Of a DNA stretch of 64,000 nt, positions 42,801 through 44,714 are shown one piece after another. The translations under genes were made by a program, and so were the position numbers. Within the stretch, counting starts at the first letter, position 1; the number at the start of each line of letters is the position of its first letter. Origin of the DNA: Verrucomicrobiales bacterium. GTDB lineage: Bacteria > Verrucomicrobiota > Verrucomicrobiia > Verrucomicrobiales > DEV007. The DNA is taken from contig JARGPJ010000003.1 of assembly GCA_029212615.1 (NCBI GenBank), forward strand, positions 1-64,000, read 5' to 3'. The notes beneath the pieces were generated by a model, which saw only the letters and a list, made by a program, of their open reading frames with translations, searched no databases and was not told the origin of the DNA.

Positions 42801-44565
42801 CATCAAAGCCCGTCACCACTTCTCCAAAATCAACCGTATAGACATACTTGGCCGCATTGCTCGATCCGGATGTAGTCGAAGTGAGAACGGGCGCCGGTGC
42901 AATTTTATCACTGTTCAAGGTGATCACTCCGGATGCTTCGTTGCCTGTATTCCCGGCCAAATCAACGACCGAGGCGGCATCAATCTGAACCACGACATCG
43001 ACGTCCCCCGCATCCGGAGTGACATCGAAAGTGTAAACCCCGGCACTGACAAGCACAGGATCACTGACCGTACCGTTTGTAACCGAAATATCAGAACTGG
43101 TGAAACCCGTCACCGCTTCACCGAAATCGACCTGATACGAAAACTTGCTCGCGTTTGAAGTCGCCGGTGCAGCCGGAGTCGAAGTCAAAACCGGGGTCGG
43201 GGCGGTCGTATCACTGGTAACATTGACCGTATTCGAGACGTCACTGATATTCCCCGCCAAATCCATCACATTTCCCGCAGCAATGGAAACACTGACAGAA
43301 GCCTCTGCACTCGGCGTGACCTGAAAGGTGAAAACCTGATCGTCTCCCGTGTTCACCAAACTGCCTGCGACCCCGTTGCTTATGGAGATATCACTCAGGG
43401 AAAAAGTGTCTCCTGCTCCGGAATCAACGTTGATCTTCTCGCCGAAGTCGACCGAGTAGGTAAAAACCCCGGCATTGCTGATGACCGGACTTCCCGCCGG
43501 ACTGGTTAAACTAATTACCGGAGCAGGCCCCGTCATATCAGCCCCGCCCATCAATCGCCACTGATCAATCGAACCCGGGTCCATCCCAACCGCTTGAAAC
43601 GGAGCGGGACTGCGGCGCTCCCCCGTGGACAAAACATGATCCATCACATCGCCGGTCGAGGCAATACTTCGAGAGGCTTCCTCAAGCCCGAGTGCATGGC
43701 CATACTCGTGAGTGAGAACCGTAAGGAGATCAAACCGACCGGAGACCGCTTCCTCTTCACTGAACCCGTTTAAGAACTCCGAATCGTCATCCGGAGTTGA
43801 ATCGACAAACCACCCGCTCCCGGCACCATCGTCATCAATCACGATCTCAAGCCCCTTCGTCCTGCCGAGCGCCTCGCCCTCAAGATCCTCAATTCTCACA
43901 GTAATTTCCGACAATGCAGCCAATTGTTCGTCAGAAAGACCTGATTCGATCCAATGCCGCTCCGCCGCAGCGGAAATCAGACCCAGCTCCTCATTCGTTA
44001 ACGAAGTTGCTGAGAGCATTACATCCGCGGAGTCGCCCGACACGACTCTACCTGCGACCGAGCCTTGCGGATCTGAAACCACCACCGCCGACCCGGAACT
44101 CTCCGCCTGATTGATCACGCCAATAGAGGACTCTGTAATCCGCTGGTCCGCTCCGACCGAAGCCCCTCCATTGAGGAGTTCAATCATTTCAGCCGAGGTA
44201 ACATCCGCCTCCGGCGATTCCACAACCGAAGCGACTCCTCCTGACACACCCAAAATAGCCTGTTCCGTGAGAGCATCATATCGTGTCGGAGGCACCGACT
44301 GACTGAAGCTGCTTCCCGGAGAAACTTCCGCTTCCGCAACGGCCTGCGAAGCAGCGTCCTGATCACTCGACGTGGCAACATCTCCAGGATCAATCAATGG
44401 AGACGCTGAGTAGAGCAAACGTGGTTCCAGTTGCTCATAGCGAACCCGTTCCTTAGCGGGCCGCGGCTTGTCCTTTTTCTCACCGCGGATCCACCCGGTG
44501 AGTCGTGAGGTCATCGACTGCGACGATTTGCTCTTTGGATTCTTTGATTCGGAGTGCTTCGGCAT
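15319..44565 (-). CDS. Giant LEPR-XLL surface protein, 9,748 residues
   Basis: The gene spans 29.2 kb without interruption, about 46% of the window; the product should be near 1 MDa. A basic N-terminus without a classical signal peptide leads to YEQLEPRLLYSA (LEPRLL at residues 46-51), the LEPR-XLL motif found at the start of giant proteins in PVC and marine bacteria and thought to act in sorting. Next come a metzincin-like domain (about 185-330), Ig-like repeats (343-745), HGL..GD repeats (about 1217-1875), a long series of adhesin-type beta repeats (about 1955-4405), RTX-like GGxGxD clusters (about 4890-5420 and 6690-6850), a Gly-rich block (5695-6040), a beta-propeller, PKD-like repeats, jelly-roll-like modules and a beta-helix. 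The last 170 residues look like a distinct C-terminal domain. It is probably exported and surface-bound, acting in attachment or matrix building; that role is inferred. TolC, SecA-like and HlyD genes follow directly. Confidence 0.93.
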   Translation of the reverse strand: MPKHSESKNPKSKSSQSMTSRLTGWIRGEKKDKPRPAKERVRYEQLEPRLLYSASPLIDPGDVATSSDQDAASQAVAEAEVSPGSSFSQSVPPTRYDALTEQAILGVSGGVASVVESPEADVTSAEMIELLNGGASVGADQRITESSIGVINQAESSGSAVVVSDPQGSVAGRVVSGDSADVMLSATSLTNEELGLISAAAERHWIESGLSDEQLAALSEITVRIEDLEGEALGRTKGLEIVIDDDGAGSGWFVDSTPDDDSEFLNGFSEEEAVSGRFDLLTVLTHEYGHALGLEEASRSIASTGDVMDHVLSTGERRSPAPFQAVGMDPGSIDQWRLMGGADMTGPAPVISLTSPAGSPVISNAGVFTYSVDFGEKINVDSGAGDTFSLSDISISNGVAGSLVNTGDDQVFTFQVTPSAEASVSVSIAAGNVMDLAGNISDVSNTVNVTSDTTAPTPVLTSTPAAPATSNASKFSYQVDFGEAVTGFTSSDISVTNGTVSDPVLVSAGVYTFDVTPDAGDVDVVVQIDAASVVDLAGNTGNEASGVITLNSDKIAPAPVLTSTTSGSSNAAKYVYTVDFGEVVTGFDVTSDLVISNGSAGNQSTSDGGRTYTFEVAPTGDGAVNVQIAAGAVQDAAMNLNTVSSTVIITSDRTVPTPTISSVQTSPTNDSPINLTIDFGEVVSGFDASDFVDLTNATIANLTHTGGGVYTVDLNVTAKGTPVTLNFAGNAAQDTAGNQSGGASFTIETLTDDTAYLSGTSGDDTWIIRSTGNGSFGVRLNDVFAGETIYTDINLLRIDAGSGNDKIAFDNDTNLGGNELRDVDGNLLTFQYSGSDDLLMDTTIAGSNIEFRGSIINDGNILIETGTLIGAFGPFNSLAGGITIGQNTVISTSRSVAGDAGKIEIKSRNIEIQSGSQLTSKATAGNDGEITITAEDKTLTADFSIIGITKNAATITLDDVTIDGGAVSISATGKDLTLADALPKTVSKQLLGPIGSLPIDAALSKIPIPASVMIRASEATIDITGSSSITSSDAVSITTDATSDSSSRAISVKTPGVGGITNALNSISVAYSQGTAVSKINLAGNSGETVMINAAGSVDIKASLKNTAVATARTTGNISVTAPADPKAIGGSISVYNTVSDVETVLNQYTSVVSGGNVNIHALAETKSQASSSVAIYVDGLASLGLSLGFEDVDIRASVDGVITAAGVETGQEFDKSAASTTEDTLTIVDHGLSSGDLITYTSSGTAIGGLVSGEQYYVVKLDKDTIQLQNSPAIDLEIDEVDPAATHSFSRSGEYLFDPTATGGVVDIDNDTILFSGHSLSTGDLIGLSITSAEDTEIAGLDGETRFYVIEHPTDSDLIRLATTSENASNGIFVDLTDYGVTVDTDSDGVSGHVLIFGEPEKTFNASTAVDASDDTITITSHGYETGDFIEYRTDPGITKTAVNTKVTTFNPAALADGGDVDLEANTIMSEGHNLETGQRVNFDFVQGDTPLDNNGTPLIDGAEYFAIVVDGNHFQLATTRDNASSGTEIDFTVGGTGSLQAVETTAVVTTFDGGRTEPIVNLVDNTIELIGHSLIDGDIVTYSSVGGPVIGGLVEGQDYYVDVIDADHIALTLTSGGAAVDLLTRPDELGSDGHALSITRVLSLTDVASSSVVNLSSNQITLTDHGLESGDAIIYDALGEDPIGGLIDGETYFVIRIDANTFELAESEQEATDEDGTTSIDLTSGGTGAQRFLQENVGLEIFDATLTQPVDSISDQIEIRNHQFSTGDEIVYLNGGGANIGGLVNGQTYYVIEVDSNTIELATSEANALASTGGSLAVDLTSVGGGLQHGFERLSILQGVDTPIRNLESGVGYYVTKIDDNTFRLAETEIEAYVADIDTATGDAGGHRLDGRDGKGVKILAEHTKSTNKVKSGASLGTEPSWKDLLGKGEMLTSSKGITSVLATKSKDAFSGKASGTKQQGNSFGTASAAIGLQFVDHDVIAEVGSNAVIKASGDVTVQADKLSQKSAMNIEGKVSPDSGGKKFAVGVAIGVSDLDYNVQALVRSGAQLDAGGTTAVNATSIHPLIIEPIDLIPFASIIRQSVAGTPEKAESAYKDIGQALNGKLGLDQILNTFVNSKGKAPDSKFTLTGSVGVTLVDSVTEAIIEDNVRINQDATYQNSDQAVAVTATTTMDRIDFGGTISFDLNDKGFRKAADPKKAGWKEALLLTGNQTAGYGIGGTVLFDDINTDTRAIIGEDVRIHTGDDAELTLGATENYFGLQIAQAGGNAGIAGISGSFDVVDHDSDVEAYIGSGLFYRGGDITIAANNDMTHITVAGAWQFAEAAGIGVSGSIVDVNRNTLAFIGNRHDDSNQTVGSSGSDIDVTGDVTLTANAEGAIWSFTLAGSTVAPDKTKAKAGAANDAAPAAAADANSSDSGKSGQWGLGISGDVSIHTMVDNSRAFINDDGVFTVSGGGDVILDSDNTTTKYGIGGAISTSTQQGTSAAFAGAVGINTLDVDTQSFIIGATFDEVDEVTLNADQDRFIVAIGIGGAGAASATGSSFALAGSVAVNTVTNITESFLDGVTLQGSGGKVKLHAKDGSEIISLGGALGFSGGTGTSAGIGAAVAVNTLNITTRAEVRGENRRSQFANIGDLELESENDLGIRAVALSVGASTSPTGTGASGTVAVSTINSSVKATVDKTGSELDESTVGAVTLKAEDASDFTVLTGAGAGGTRGFGASVNVSIMNNDVAASISDSHLISSGTVTLDADEVAIYDTYAVAVGIGTLGSSFAGSVVVNTLENETNAFISNGSSVVAAGTVSVDAKDDTTIRAGAGSISFGGGGRGLAVGGSVVTNSLNNSVQAYVDSSNVRTTDGGGGNIEVTALQVVDSDSVVVSGALGDKVAAGGSVIVNVLHNETKAYLSGSGSEVFADGTVKVEAVQDQNVLAVAADLKLSRTAVGISNSTTVSTSSVLAYIGGGVIVDGRGNGSGVTIAKGSGGSGNRETESRYGVAVAAANYDYFRTTAAGGSVSDAGLAFAGSASVAVVTNNVDAYIGADAQVNTKDISENTLQGVSVLASDDTYNLGIAGALTGSFGGNGVGAGIDVAVITKDTNAYVGHGAEIEAEDNIEIRALSDERMISVSAALSFSGSTSFAGAVDVSVFTVNTKAIVYGGTTTNRTRLEAGGSVYVNADENLQVDSVAGTISGSGANAIGGGVIVPVVTKNTWAKIEENAQVDAFANKDALTVKTGKFTEEFVPNSSEEGEVTPIDIGNTDIDSTALTSQRTISNETTNLKGVAVVAFNKDDIESYAVGAGGSANNAVSVSATINVISNTTTSSIGHATLINQKRAAVGAEQSVLVAAGNDFYHLALAGAAAISGNVAVTPAVNIGVVKNDTKAFIGKEPDSSFTGSISGDGAKVDASRNVVVQAIASEDMVIVSASIAGSGNVAVAGSVAVMDINNTTQAFIGQIADINADGNVLVNASDATDIDMVAGAVSVGLGGGGYGGGLGVISVKKDTRAYIAAGADVDAKGNGTNNVMNDVFNGSVDGSDFGTNDGIRGLVVNANSSEDFVSVAAAGSVGGVGAFAGAVTVEVIDSDTQAYIESGTGVEDSTEINQDSSGRHANQDVYVNAANYARISIVDASVAGALKGAVAGGVDVGIFRNDTTAYIAAQRVSANQNIEVNALANRRIVSVAASAAGGTVGIAGSLSYWSMAGDLAQTYSTDGATDNVLQSDSDGSSVDSYSDEQSDVDSDSYLGGYASDDPTHGGHVGAATTDANTSYQSNRNDDLVNSGFYSEQIAPGTTAFISDSVVAVAGENIEVTASERVDYDQGTGQIAFGVGGSVGASVGISVIESNVTAYVGRSATILAGGDVNVTAKLEEIIESRSYGGSIGGLLALGAQVVIGTNKSNVQAFIDSSARIAEASNVTVKAERDTTMFGEAVSVAGSLGAAAGLAYVEMNTSGSTKSFVGDGVEIGQETATSVGSLEVTADSDVTTTIDVTAAAGGLGLGLSGAIAQSEVTPEVMAAIGYSRTDDAVGSEGAKIKLTGAFTMNAVSIADADVDVRGIAVSNTLAVGVSLAGITIKPTVDTLIGGNSSIVADTIMVQALHNFNTGGSALGNSLVIDGFGSAGGILSGTGVDFKGTHAAAVDVAVSDGVKLEATGSSVTIRALNKNRLDVEGTGKSGGLLTAGVILTDANISDDQQTIVTIGDSVDFDAATNLHIVANSDHSVDLRSQGGSAGLIAASVAKSNSIIDDETKIIIGSSGTIDAEQQIDIDAQSDANNGNRGEIQAVADGYGGGTGADTEANLTFNSVVTTTVGASTLRGGTVTKIRARSTNIDLEADADSEAGAAVSFSDSDATIKTDSDVNLDINGADITGADQVILSAGHESIDTKAEADTEFNAATGTSNADAKSEQKTFTQLDADASTIIKTRDLDVTVDADTNPSNVADGHRSGNTTELVGGSDTDDVSGFELKRRMQFNAKVRFPGASPKVEIDSLGNITTSTGVTAAIDGLGNVVIEDILSDDRFGGTADFVITASSVSADGVLTGTPIFEFEKAFESVVVENNSALDLIFKQIDTVNDNSTPVSQLKSNLTVSAPTQSGFSILDDNVKTTTGSTDLTIKSTNTSAENNITFTEFIDNPTIGTTFISTARGSILVDGTPDAKIRSGIDGKPGNLVLSATSGTIGNGTHPLLIDTVAALTATATGDIFIKEITGALTLGNVTSIGGNVSIIAAGDILDGDGDGSEDVSGSTVTLSSQGGGIGSDGTTNEAIEISAVTLNASASDNLVVSDIDERGLAIGSVTSVSGDIELAVLESTTADQENLTLYGATIRASDGAVTLNIGDNIFVDSLSTIEAGGAGNDVTINLDFGDLEVDGATAQINGSVSSESGNVVLQGNADNDVFAIQASSTAMIIRGLAGSDRVLLGSRANATTGGNTGGNANAIRGRITVNGGLGNDEMHIDDTSDTSINAGTLTASGLSGFGLSGGVVFFEDDSDPADLLETVVLNLGSESDLIAVEGSRSGMRYEVNAGTGDDVFTVSGSGATLDAIAGTLVLDGGIGDNLLTVSDAGDTVANEGFLNVGSVTGFGSTATMGYANIDELIVELGSGVDTVTINGTSDGTKTTLRSNGATDTIEVADLSSVASELILDGGDDNETLKLTSKGLSNFTVDLVGGVSQLSGTGIAANALVKWSDFLDLDLTFAGESSDSLTINDTATEIDVSFLAGNNVVTVNQISHDVDIVLGTGNDTINVVDVSAGLTIDGSSDGDDTLVVQRGGEILSQSATLTGSGTTGAIGGTAFWTAGGVSFTSLDTAAVILGSANDTFDVDNTLTNTAVRFEGGAGDDVITLTSIGTLATSIVGGAGVDEVNIEIDGLPEVGSFTQLALDVDLLKVDNFDNPAEVNWTHQDGELSTVDGVIVKTGGAHSLELTAGKNDNATLNVGTSGNNNIIGEVDGNTVTLETGLEVVDPDSESREYRNFTDVVNFDALSGTKTSYSEDEIKITATSGAFQRDDTVSAALKPTSAGTTIKITSKTAGEAIAFHSLDVAHLGAESANGTVTVKATLANGQTLATKTFVINGGSVIESLTDFGDEYALISELEITLSSTDLVIDNLVADSLYSLGAADTSTPSTQTNFTLSGNVNININHSNPQYSTISGLSGGAARVSQSGGIVTFAFDGDLTIADDTTFSFSGSDSYGVSIYADDVTIGNNVTMNAFGANGTGGQEGSNGGNSSSYGGSGGSTRTGADAGPGGGDGGSGGAGGYGAGGGQEGGTQSPSGNTGQDGSGGGTAAGGTQGGSPGSGLGSSISGSSAGGGAAGASGGGGEGGSGGGSGDEGGFFDQPGGGGGGEVGETGGNASSGGGSVSTAGSGGRHVDTGLAISGGTGGYGGSGGGGGGAGGGGGGGGSGGESGAESSGGSGADGLRGGAGGGGASGGSGGGGGGAFEILAQGKISDGSGSNTSNFLANGGAGGAGNDGGSGGNGGTSFNTAWYVDVNSSGDGHSGSTPGIFGGTVSGGSGGAGGEGGDGASGGSSSAGGGGAGGTIKFYASVLDVDGVSANTQGGLNGDGNQRADNGRIVLGGNNDLNLNELNQIQGIGNEPVTGNLTGDTGPQYFEGYRRDNEFVDRGETTNIDGVEKNIDISTPYLAGLEGGAEIYGQVGGLTADDLSAYIDLDSVQAEGAMVALVRLNEIPAKFGNLNTTGDSLNYTEHDLVLVVNLTTLNLQNPELGISLGDYVTAKANLAIGGLDRTSGLGGNNQDEQMSALNGSADSFVASLTSNAELSVWATLIPESSGQTYFDLSIDGFGGFDDSVVNIESADQYGNPLENGGVRYITASRPKPAENPTISGFDDVEVVQSNDGSQTHLYAVSAEDDSLLVISGETLNQRQQLSNGFDGVSDLDRPSDVIVLGSGANTQVYVSATDSGKISVFDRNESTGDLTQNNSRTTTLSGVTDLAANSTQTQVFAVAGDSLVRFDRNVSSGALSNPTTFTSAGADFSEVAVSSDGSTVFLLSATNDTLTTLDVSSMTEIDSKAGTANGLNGASAVSVSDTLSDGSHDIYVTGADGNSVTHFNELNGFLTFKESYVNDSGDIRGIAGASDVLITPDQQYVIVTGESGDAAAVFFRDMSNGELSFVQVLRNDVSGAEGLAGPRVIATLNTGDASVDAEKFYIGSIGSAASAQNGGLAEFDNLAFGSNLPAPAETVTHFENIKALTVNTGGGVDTVTVENAPDSTVESLTLNLGDNDSTMDQADRVVLKDLSATTTVNGEGGTDDIQIAAGLTNGTLTVNAGAGEDIIDLRSSAPGMMIHLDGGDDDDVITVAGKQIDETATVTVAGGEGTDTLNLDPEDETPVSKEYYFGPADNPPPADDRRFSADAIGAGSVYGTVDWNTDVEIPRVAAAPVILFSKSTFTTNEGATTGDGSGGTITFTATVTDPNDPANTAIADSMTWDLNGDGKFEEFTGSPLTVTWDQLRDAGIDDEGTYRIGAESTNAVGTTRKYFTLTVTNTELTVDAVDRVSGSPAGSADVGVEYHIDFTAIDPGADRVTNWYVDWGDGTALQDLGSSATGASHAYANPGDYTVTVRARDDDNSGLSIASLPSDTIEVEVTVDTNNIIAGGPYEIEEGESLTLLGTATGSPDSVSWIINGQSFVPSGGDAANPTLTWAQLEALGITDSSTAGATDPGDYSIQFVAVYGGISFTSGSAATLKVDNVNPTVTGISNNGPINEGGSATFTVSGATDIASADQGGFTYQWDFDNDNSFDALTTSNTNSHVFADDGVHTVRVRISDKDDGFVEVFNDVVVHNVDPTLSALGANSVAEGSDYTLNLSATDPGTDTIVEWIVDWGDGSVDTFNTATAAAVHQFADNGTFTVQVQARDEDGVYSTSKTVIVSNAAPVLSNLSATTIDEGGITVLTGTVTDAGADSFTLTIDWKDGTVEEFSLVAGTTDFAFTHRYSDDNPSGTPQDDVTFDLTIEDDDHDTVGNGLSSSNATVTIRNVAPVVNAGLNLDSILETGTVTLSGLITDVSEDDIDFAGGAVMILDIDWGSSQVGNPETQQFKLTNQVLTKADHGIDWDPANGIFSINQTYLDDDPDDGDADLGRDGFTITITATDDDTGVSTPTVIGVVVENEAPTIITFDEGDAMIHEAALSGTDVTLNAAFNDLSANDTFVATIDWGDGMIETINVTSYNQATKTGTIQAKHQYATGGVFNVTMTVKDDDDGESTAVATTTYVIGVSNTAGTLAITGTSFQDNIDVSYDDASDTVTVRETVNNRALSFAASTIQAIEVDLKEDNDVLTIDPDSGADSITVDAGAGSDTILVKGNGTGSVGALTIDADSGNDTLVLDTVTVTGQIRINGGEESLERNFGFESGSFENWNLIRDENVGEVRIDDGTLVPNVEVNGEEVPLGSTQTPDSGSSAILLENGDHLVYRDITIPEDAFGATLKWADHIELINGYAVLSNGDFGTGDLSSWSTSGKVLNSGSEAAFEVNPAGTTSEKSTLTQEISIPTNATGVILEWTDTITNTYLPFDTSVDPPVLAANPFFVEDDREWRVEILDESGGFLEEFVITGVGDATTQGATARSLDLSAYAGRTIQVSFVLESDSNQFRTTLDEVSVSVVTDAAFAAGTTEWSVEILNEDNTTRQVLYSTEPGDPASPGWVNREADLSAFAGETVRIGFRMLDDTGAFNVRFDSVAVTDFDNTPQVIENLTDRDTLTLNQVTQSGSASEGVAVSQVERIELSDSSFSNNTSHGISLSGDATLATLSDVSANGNGGAGLVGADLASINITDSDFNGNANGIDLSDFAATELELTTENTITNGGFESGDFTGWIATESTAGNIRVDDGSVDPSGTDSLVVPESGSYQMALDGTGINVIEQVVTIDKNAAGVSLKWTDRIANGESDFVDTTREWRVEIRHASTGALLEEVYSTQSGDSLVQDYTKRTADLSAFAGETVIVAFVLQSDTENLAVRLDDVALIVRHAAPAGSVTIERSSASNSTTGKGIRLSAVTGGVTLNGITADNNADGGVELSEVKGAVALGSSGATTSSLSDNTGSGITIKDALDSVQLADATISGNTGTGLDLTTVGSVSTSGLTVASNDKGIVLNDDADTVESPGGNTVTTKSFDLDGRWILRDSIDVSESDSIPHLSIVRNAGGSQDVFSFTVENAGDRGVFDIDRATAFDAMVLLYDANGNLIASNDSAATVDPGSTSTDDAYLDHTFATAGKYFLVVRASDGANAADPDELQLSGAIGAGATYTLNASLQNVSYGSATSFTDNGSEISGNAKGGLSLAGLEGDLSLTNTTAEDNGSGDGINATRISGMATLVGVTSGADVGTQASGVVLSNVEGKISVEYSTFSGNTGNGIRLDDVSDVVTKDVIADSNTIGLSVDTVDGAVTLKGVGFSQNQTGIELSSVAGTISLEKGTGDSIVNDNSGDGLLVTDSSSAAVRISNTEINDNKGTGGTVTDVASLEISDSSASGNDKGGFIASRLGGALNLVRSFFNNNDADGDGVGNGVTATEIQGGATLTGIAAGTTTGNQKSGVVLSGVIGKIGIDTSTISGNAESGITLSEVSDLEIVDTTVSKNGNGGALINDISGSLVLTNSHFDENDGDADGSGAGLRVMSSVAATSALREGLTITNTTFDGRSGMSGPFHQESGLVISGIMGDVTLSGVSGVGNDNSGIILEEILGDLIVENSTFNNNDANADGVGNGFFAKSITGSVLFDGVTASDTDGAGTVSHQVNGIVLSNVDGNVRVTNGSSLIGNEVNGFVLTGSPTSNVAVSHSSFNHSQIGAGLRIEDVNDVEFTSVTAIGNEIGFSGESLNRFADAGSTFTRNGDGITLRNVATEVVLDGTVARKNARDGVSVDTAETFSDEGGGYSGNGSNSLQLSNVDFAFLTKTTAGNDRSFAINLAAIDEITFDRVTFDGSTGVDVGTVFLEEGLHRIELIERIAANKIVLKNGSILVGNGTTVASIEALSGSTLSPGNGAPGVITAGGLILRSGSRFVVEIGGIAPGIGWGFYDQVIVNGAVSVGGATLELLPANRYDPDHDTKYQPIVNDGEDPIRGKFSGFPEDHLIDSFIDSPRPADVSYLGGDGNDFELTVDPYIPLDRIYDIGDEINDLLVNLSNVFAEDQIFSGFVFATSGSDFGFGANFSGRPVSPLLPLFSGLTSGGASVFLTMFGSDGRVIGQQLATADSSGHWMVVLQGSTFNAGRIARLSVEITPASNAMGAPVFNQYFIPSGDPLSGSFESQIRTDSHDAIGAILNPAL
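16250..20000 (-). other. Right-handed beta-helix region with a PPC-like domain in the giant protein
   Basis: Residues about 8190-9440 consist of short turns of the type ...SGNTGNGIRLDDVSDV... and ...NNDADGDGVGNG..., alternating NNxA/SGNx and V.L..V motifs as in parallel beta-helix proteins. Near 18330-18760, residues around DVFSFTVENAGDRG and AYLDHTFATAGKYFLVV look like a bacterial pre-peptidase C-terminal (PPC) domain. Confidence 0.65.
19150..21060 (-). other. Repeated jelly-roll-like modules in the giant protein
   Basis: Residues about 7835-8470 contain three or four related modules with N.GFESG.F..W at the start, then EWRVEI...G..LEE, RT.DLSAFAGETV.V.F.L and a final RLDDV.L.V. This pattern is seen in carbohydrate-binding-like jelly-roll modules such as DUF642-type domains. 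Ligand binding is inferred. Confidence 0.55.
21430..23910 (-). other. PKD-like beta-sandwich repeats in the giant protein
   Basis: Residues about 6885-7710 hold about eight modules with the PKD signature W.(V/F)DWGDG near the middle and YTV.V.ARDDD(N/G) at the end, for example VDWGDGTALQDL and GDYTVTVRARDDD. PKD domains are extracellular beta-sandwiches acting as spacers or binding modules. Confidence 0.75.
24560..25590 (-). other. Beta-propeller segment in the giant protein
   Basis: Residues about 6325-6670 contain blade-like repeats such as THLYAVSAEDDSLLV, TQVYVSATDSGKISVF, TQVFAVAGDSLVRF and STVFLLSATNDTLTTLD. These resemble lactonase/YncE-type propellers and suggest a compact folded domain inside an otherwise fibrous protein. 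Confidence 0.65.
26450..27480 (-). other. Glycine-rich block in the giant protein
   Basis: Residues about 5695-6040 are dominated by Gly with Ser, Ala and Asn, for example GGSGGGGGGAGGGGGGGG with short GGAGG and GGSGG runs. The DNA is correspondingly rich in ccgccacc triplet tracts. It may be a flexible or silk-like linker. Confidence 0.8.
31350..38700 (-). other. Adhesin-type repeat region of the giant protein
   Basis: Residues about 1955-4405 hold several tens of diverged repeats of roughly 50-80 residues: a glycine-rich hydrophobic strand (GGSVVVNTL), then N.T.AYI...S.V.A.G.V.V.A.D. Similar repeats occur in large filamentous adhesins such as LktA/FhaB-like proteins, and they probably form a long beta-solenoid stalk. 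Confidence 0.65.
38940..40915 (-). repeat. Seven to eight HGL..GD / YYV repeats in the giant protein
   Basis: Residues about 1217-1875 contain repeats of roughly 80-95 residues. Each has I.(D/S)HGL.SGD.I.Y, then IGGL..G..YYV...D..TI.LA and an acidic or Thr-rich spacer. I do not recognise a named family with certainty. Confidence 0.7.
42331..43539 (-). other. Four bacterial Ig-like domains in the giant protein
   Basis: Residues about 343-745 comprise four units of about 100 residues. Each starts (D)..APTPVLTST, has a Y.VDFGE.V.GF...D strand pair, and ends with V.D.AGN.S..... followed by T.SD. This is a standard bacterial Ig-like stalk arrangement. Confidence 0.75.
43576..44445 (-). other. LEPR-XLL motif and metzincin-like domain of the giant protein
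   Basis: Residues 41-330. LEPRLL lies at 46-51. At 286-296 the sequence HEYGHALGLEE fits the metzincin zinc signature HExxHxxGxxH/D, with Glu296 in the third-ligand position. GDVMDH at 305-310 could supply the Met-turn. The preceding AAAERHWIESGLSDEQL, IVIDDDGAGSGWFVD and DDDSEF segments are typical of this N-terminal module in LEPR-XLL proteins. It may be an active or vestigial peptidase; activity is not shown by sequence. Confidence 0.7.
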
Positions 44566-44576
44566 GACAGGGGGAA

Positions 44577-44590
44577 CGGGTTCCCTGCAA
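44577..44590. promoter_or_regulatory. Inverted repeat just upstream of the giant gene
   Basis: GGGAAC and GTTCCC flank two G residues about 12 bp before the ATG of the giant gene. It could form a small hairpin in the leader or be a protein site; no function is established. Confidence 0.3.
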
Positions 44591-44685
44591 TGCCGTCCGA
44601 GTCGAAGAACGCCTGATGCAGGGTTGAGATTTCACCGTCCACCCTAACCAATCCAATCCCTCTTTCAGGTTTCAGATCGTGACAT

Positions 44686-44714
44686 ATTCTTTCCTCTATT
44701 TAGAAAATTGTCAC
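44686..44714 (-). promoter_or_regulatory. Possible internal promoter for the giant gene
   Basis: On the minus strand GTGACA (44714-44709) and AAGAAT (44691-44686) are spaced by 17 bp, matching sigma-70 boxes in 5 of 6 and 4 of 6 positions. They sit at the stop codon of the upstream oxygenase, in the largest gap (145 bp) of the gene train, so the giant gene may have its own promoter and a leader of about 110 nt. Confidence 0.35.

Noticed and set aside
15425-44302. Dozens of plus-strand and off-frame reading frames inside the giant gene, up to 488 codons (39844-41310)
   Set aside because: They show no family motifs and lie opposite or within an intact 9,748-codon frame with clear domains.
44660-44700. 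Six-codon leader peptide upstream of the giant gene
   Set aside because: A GAGGAAAG motif precedes an ATG with a short frame, but nothing in the peptide suggests attenuation and such short frames are common by chance.
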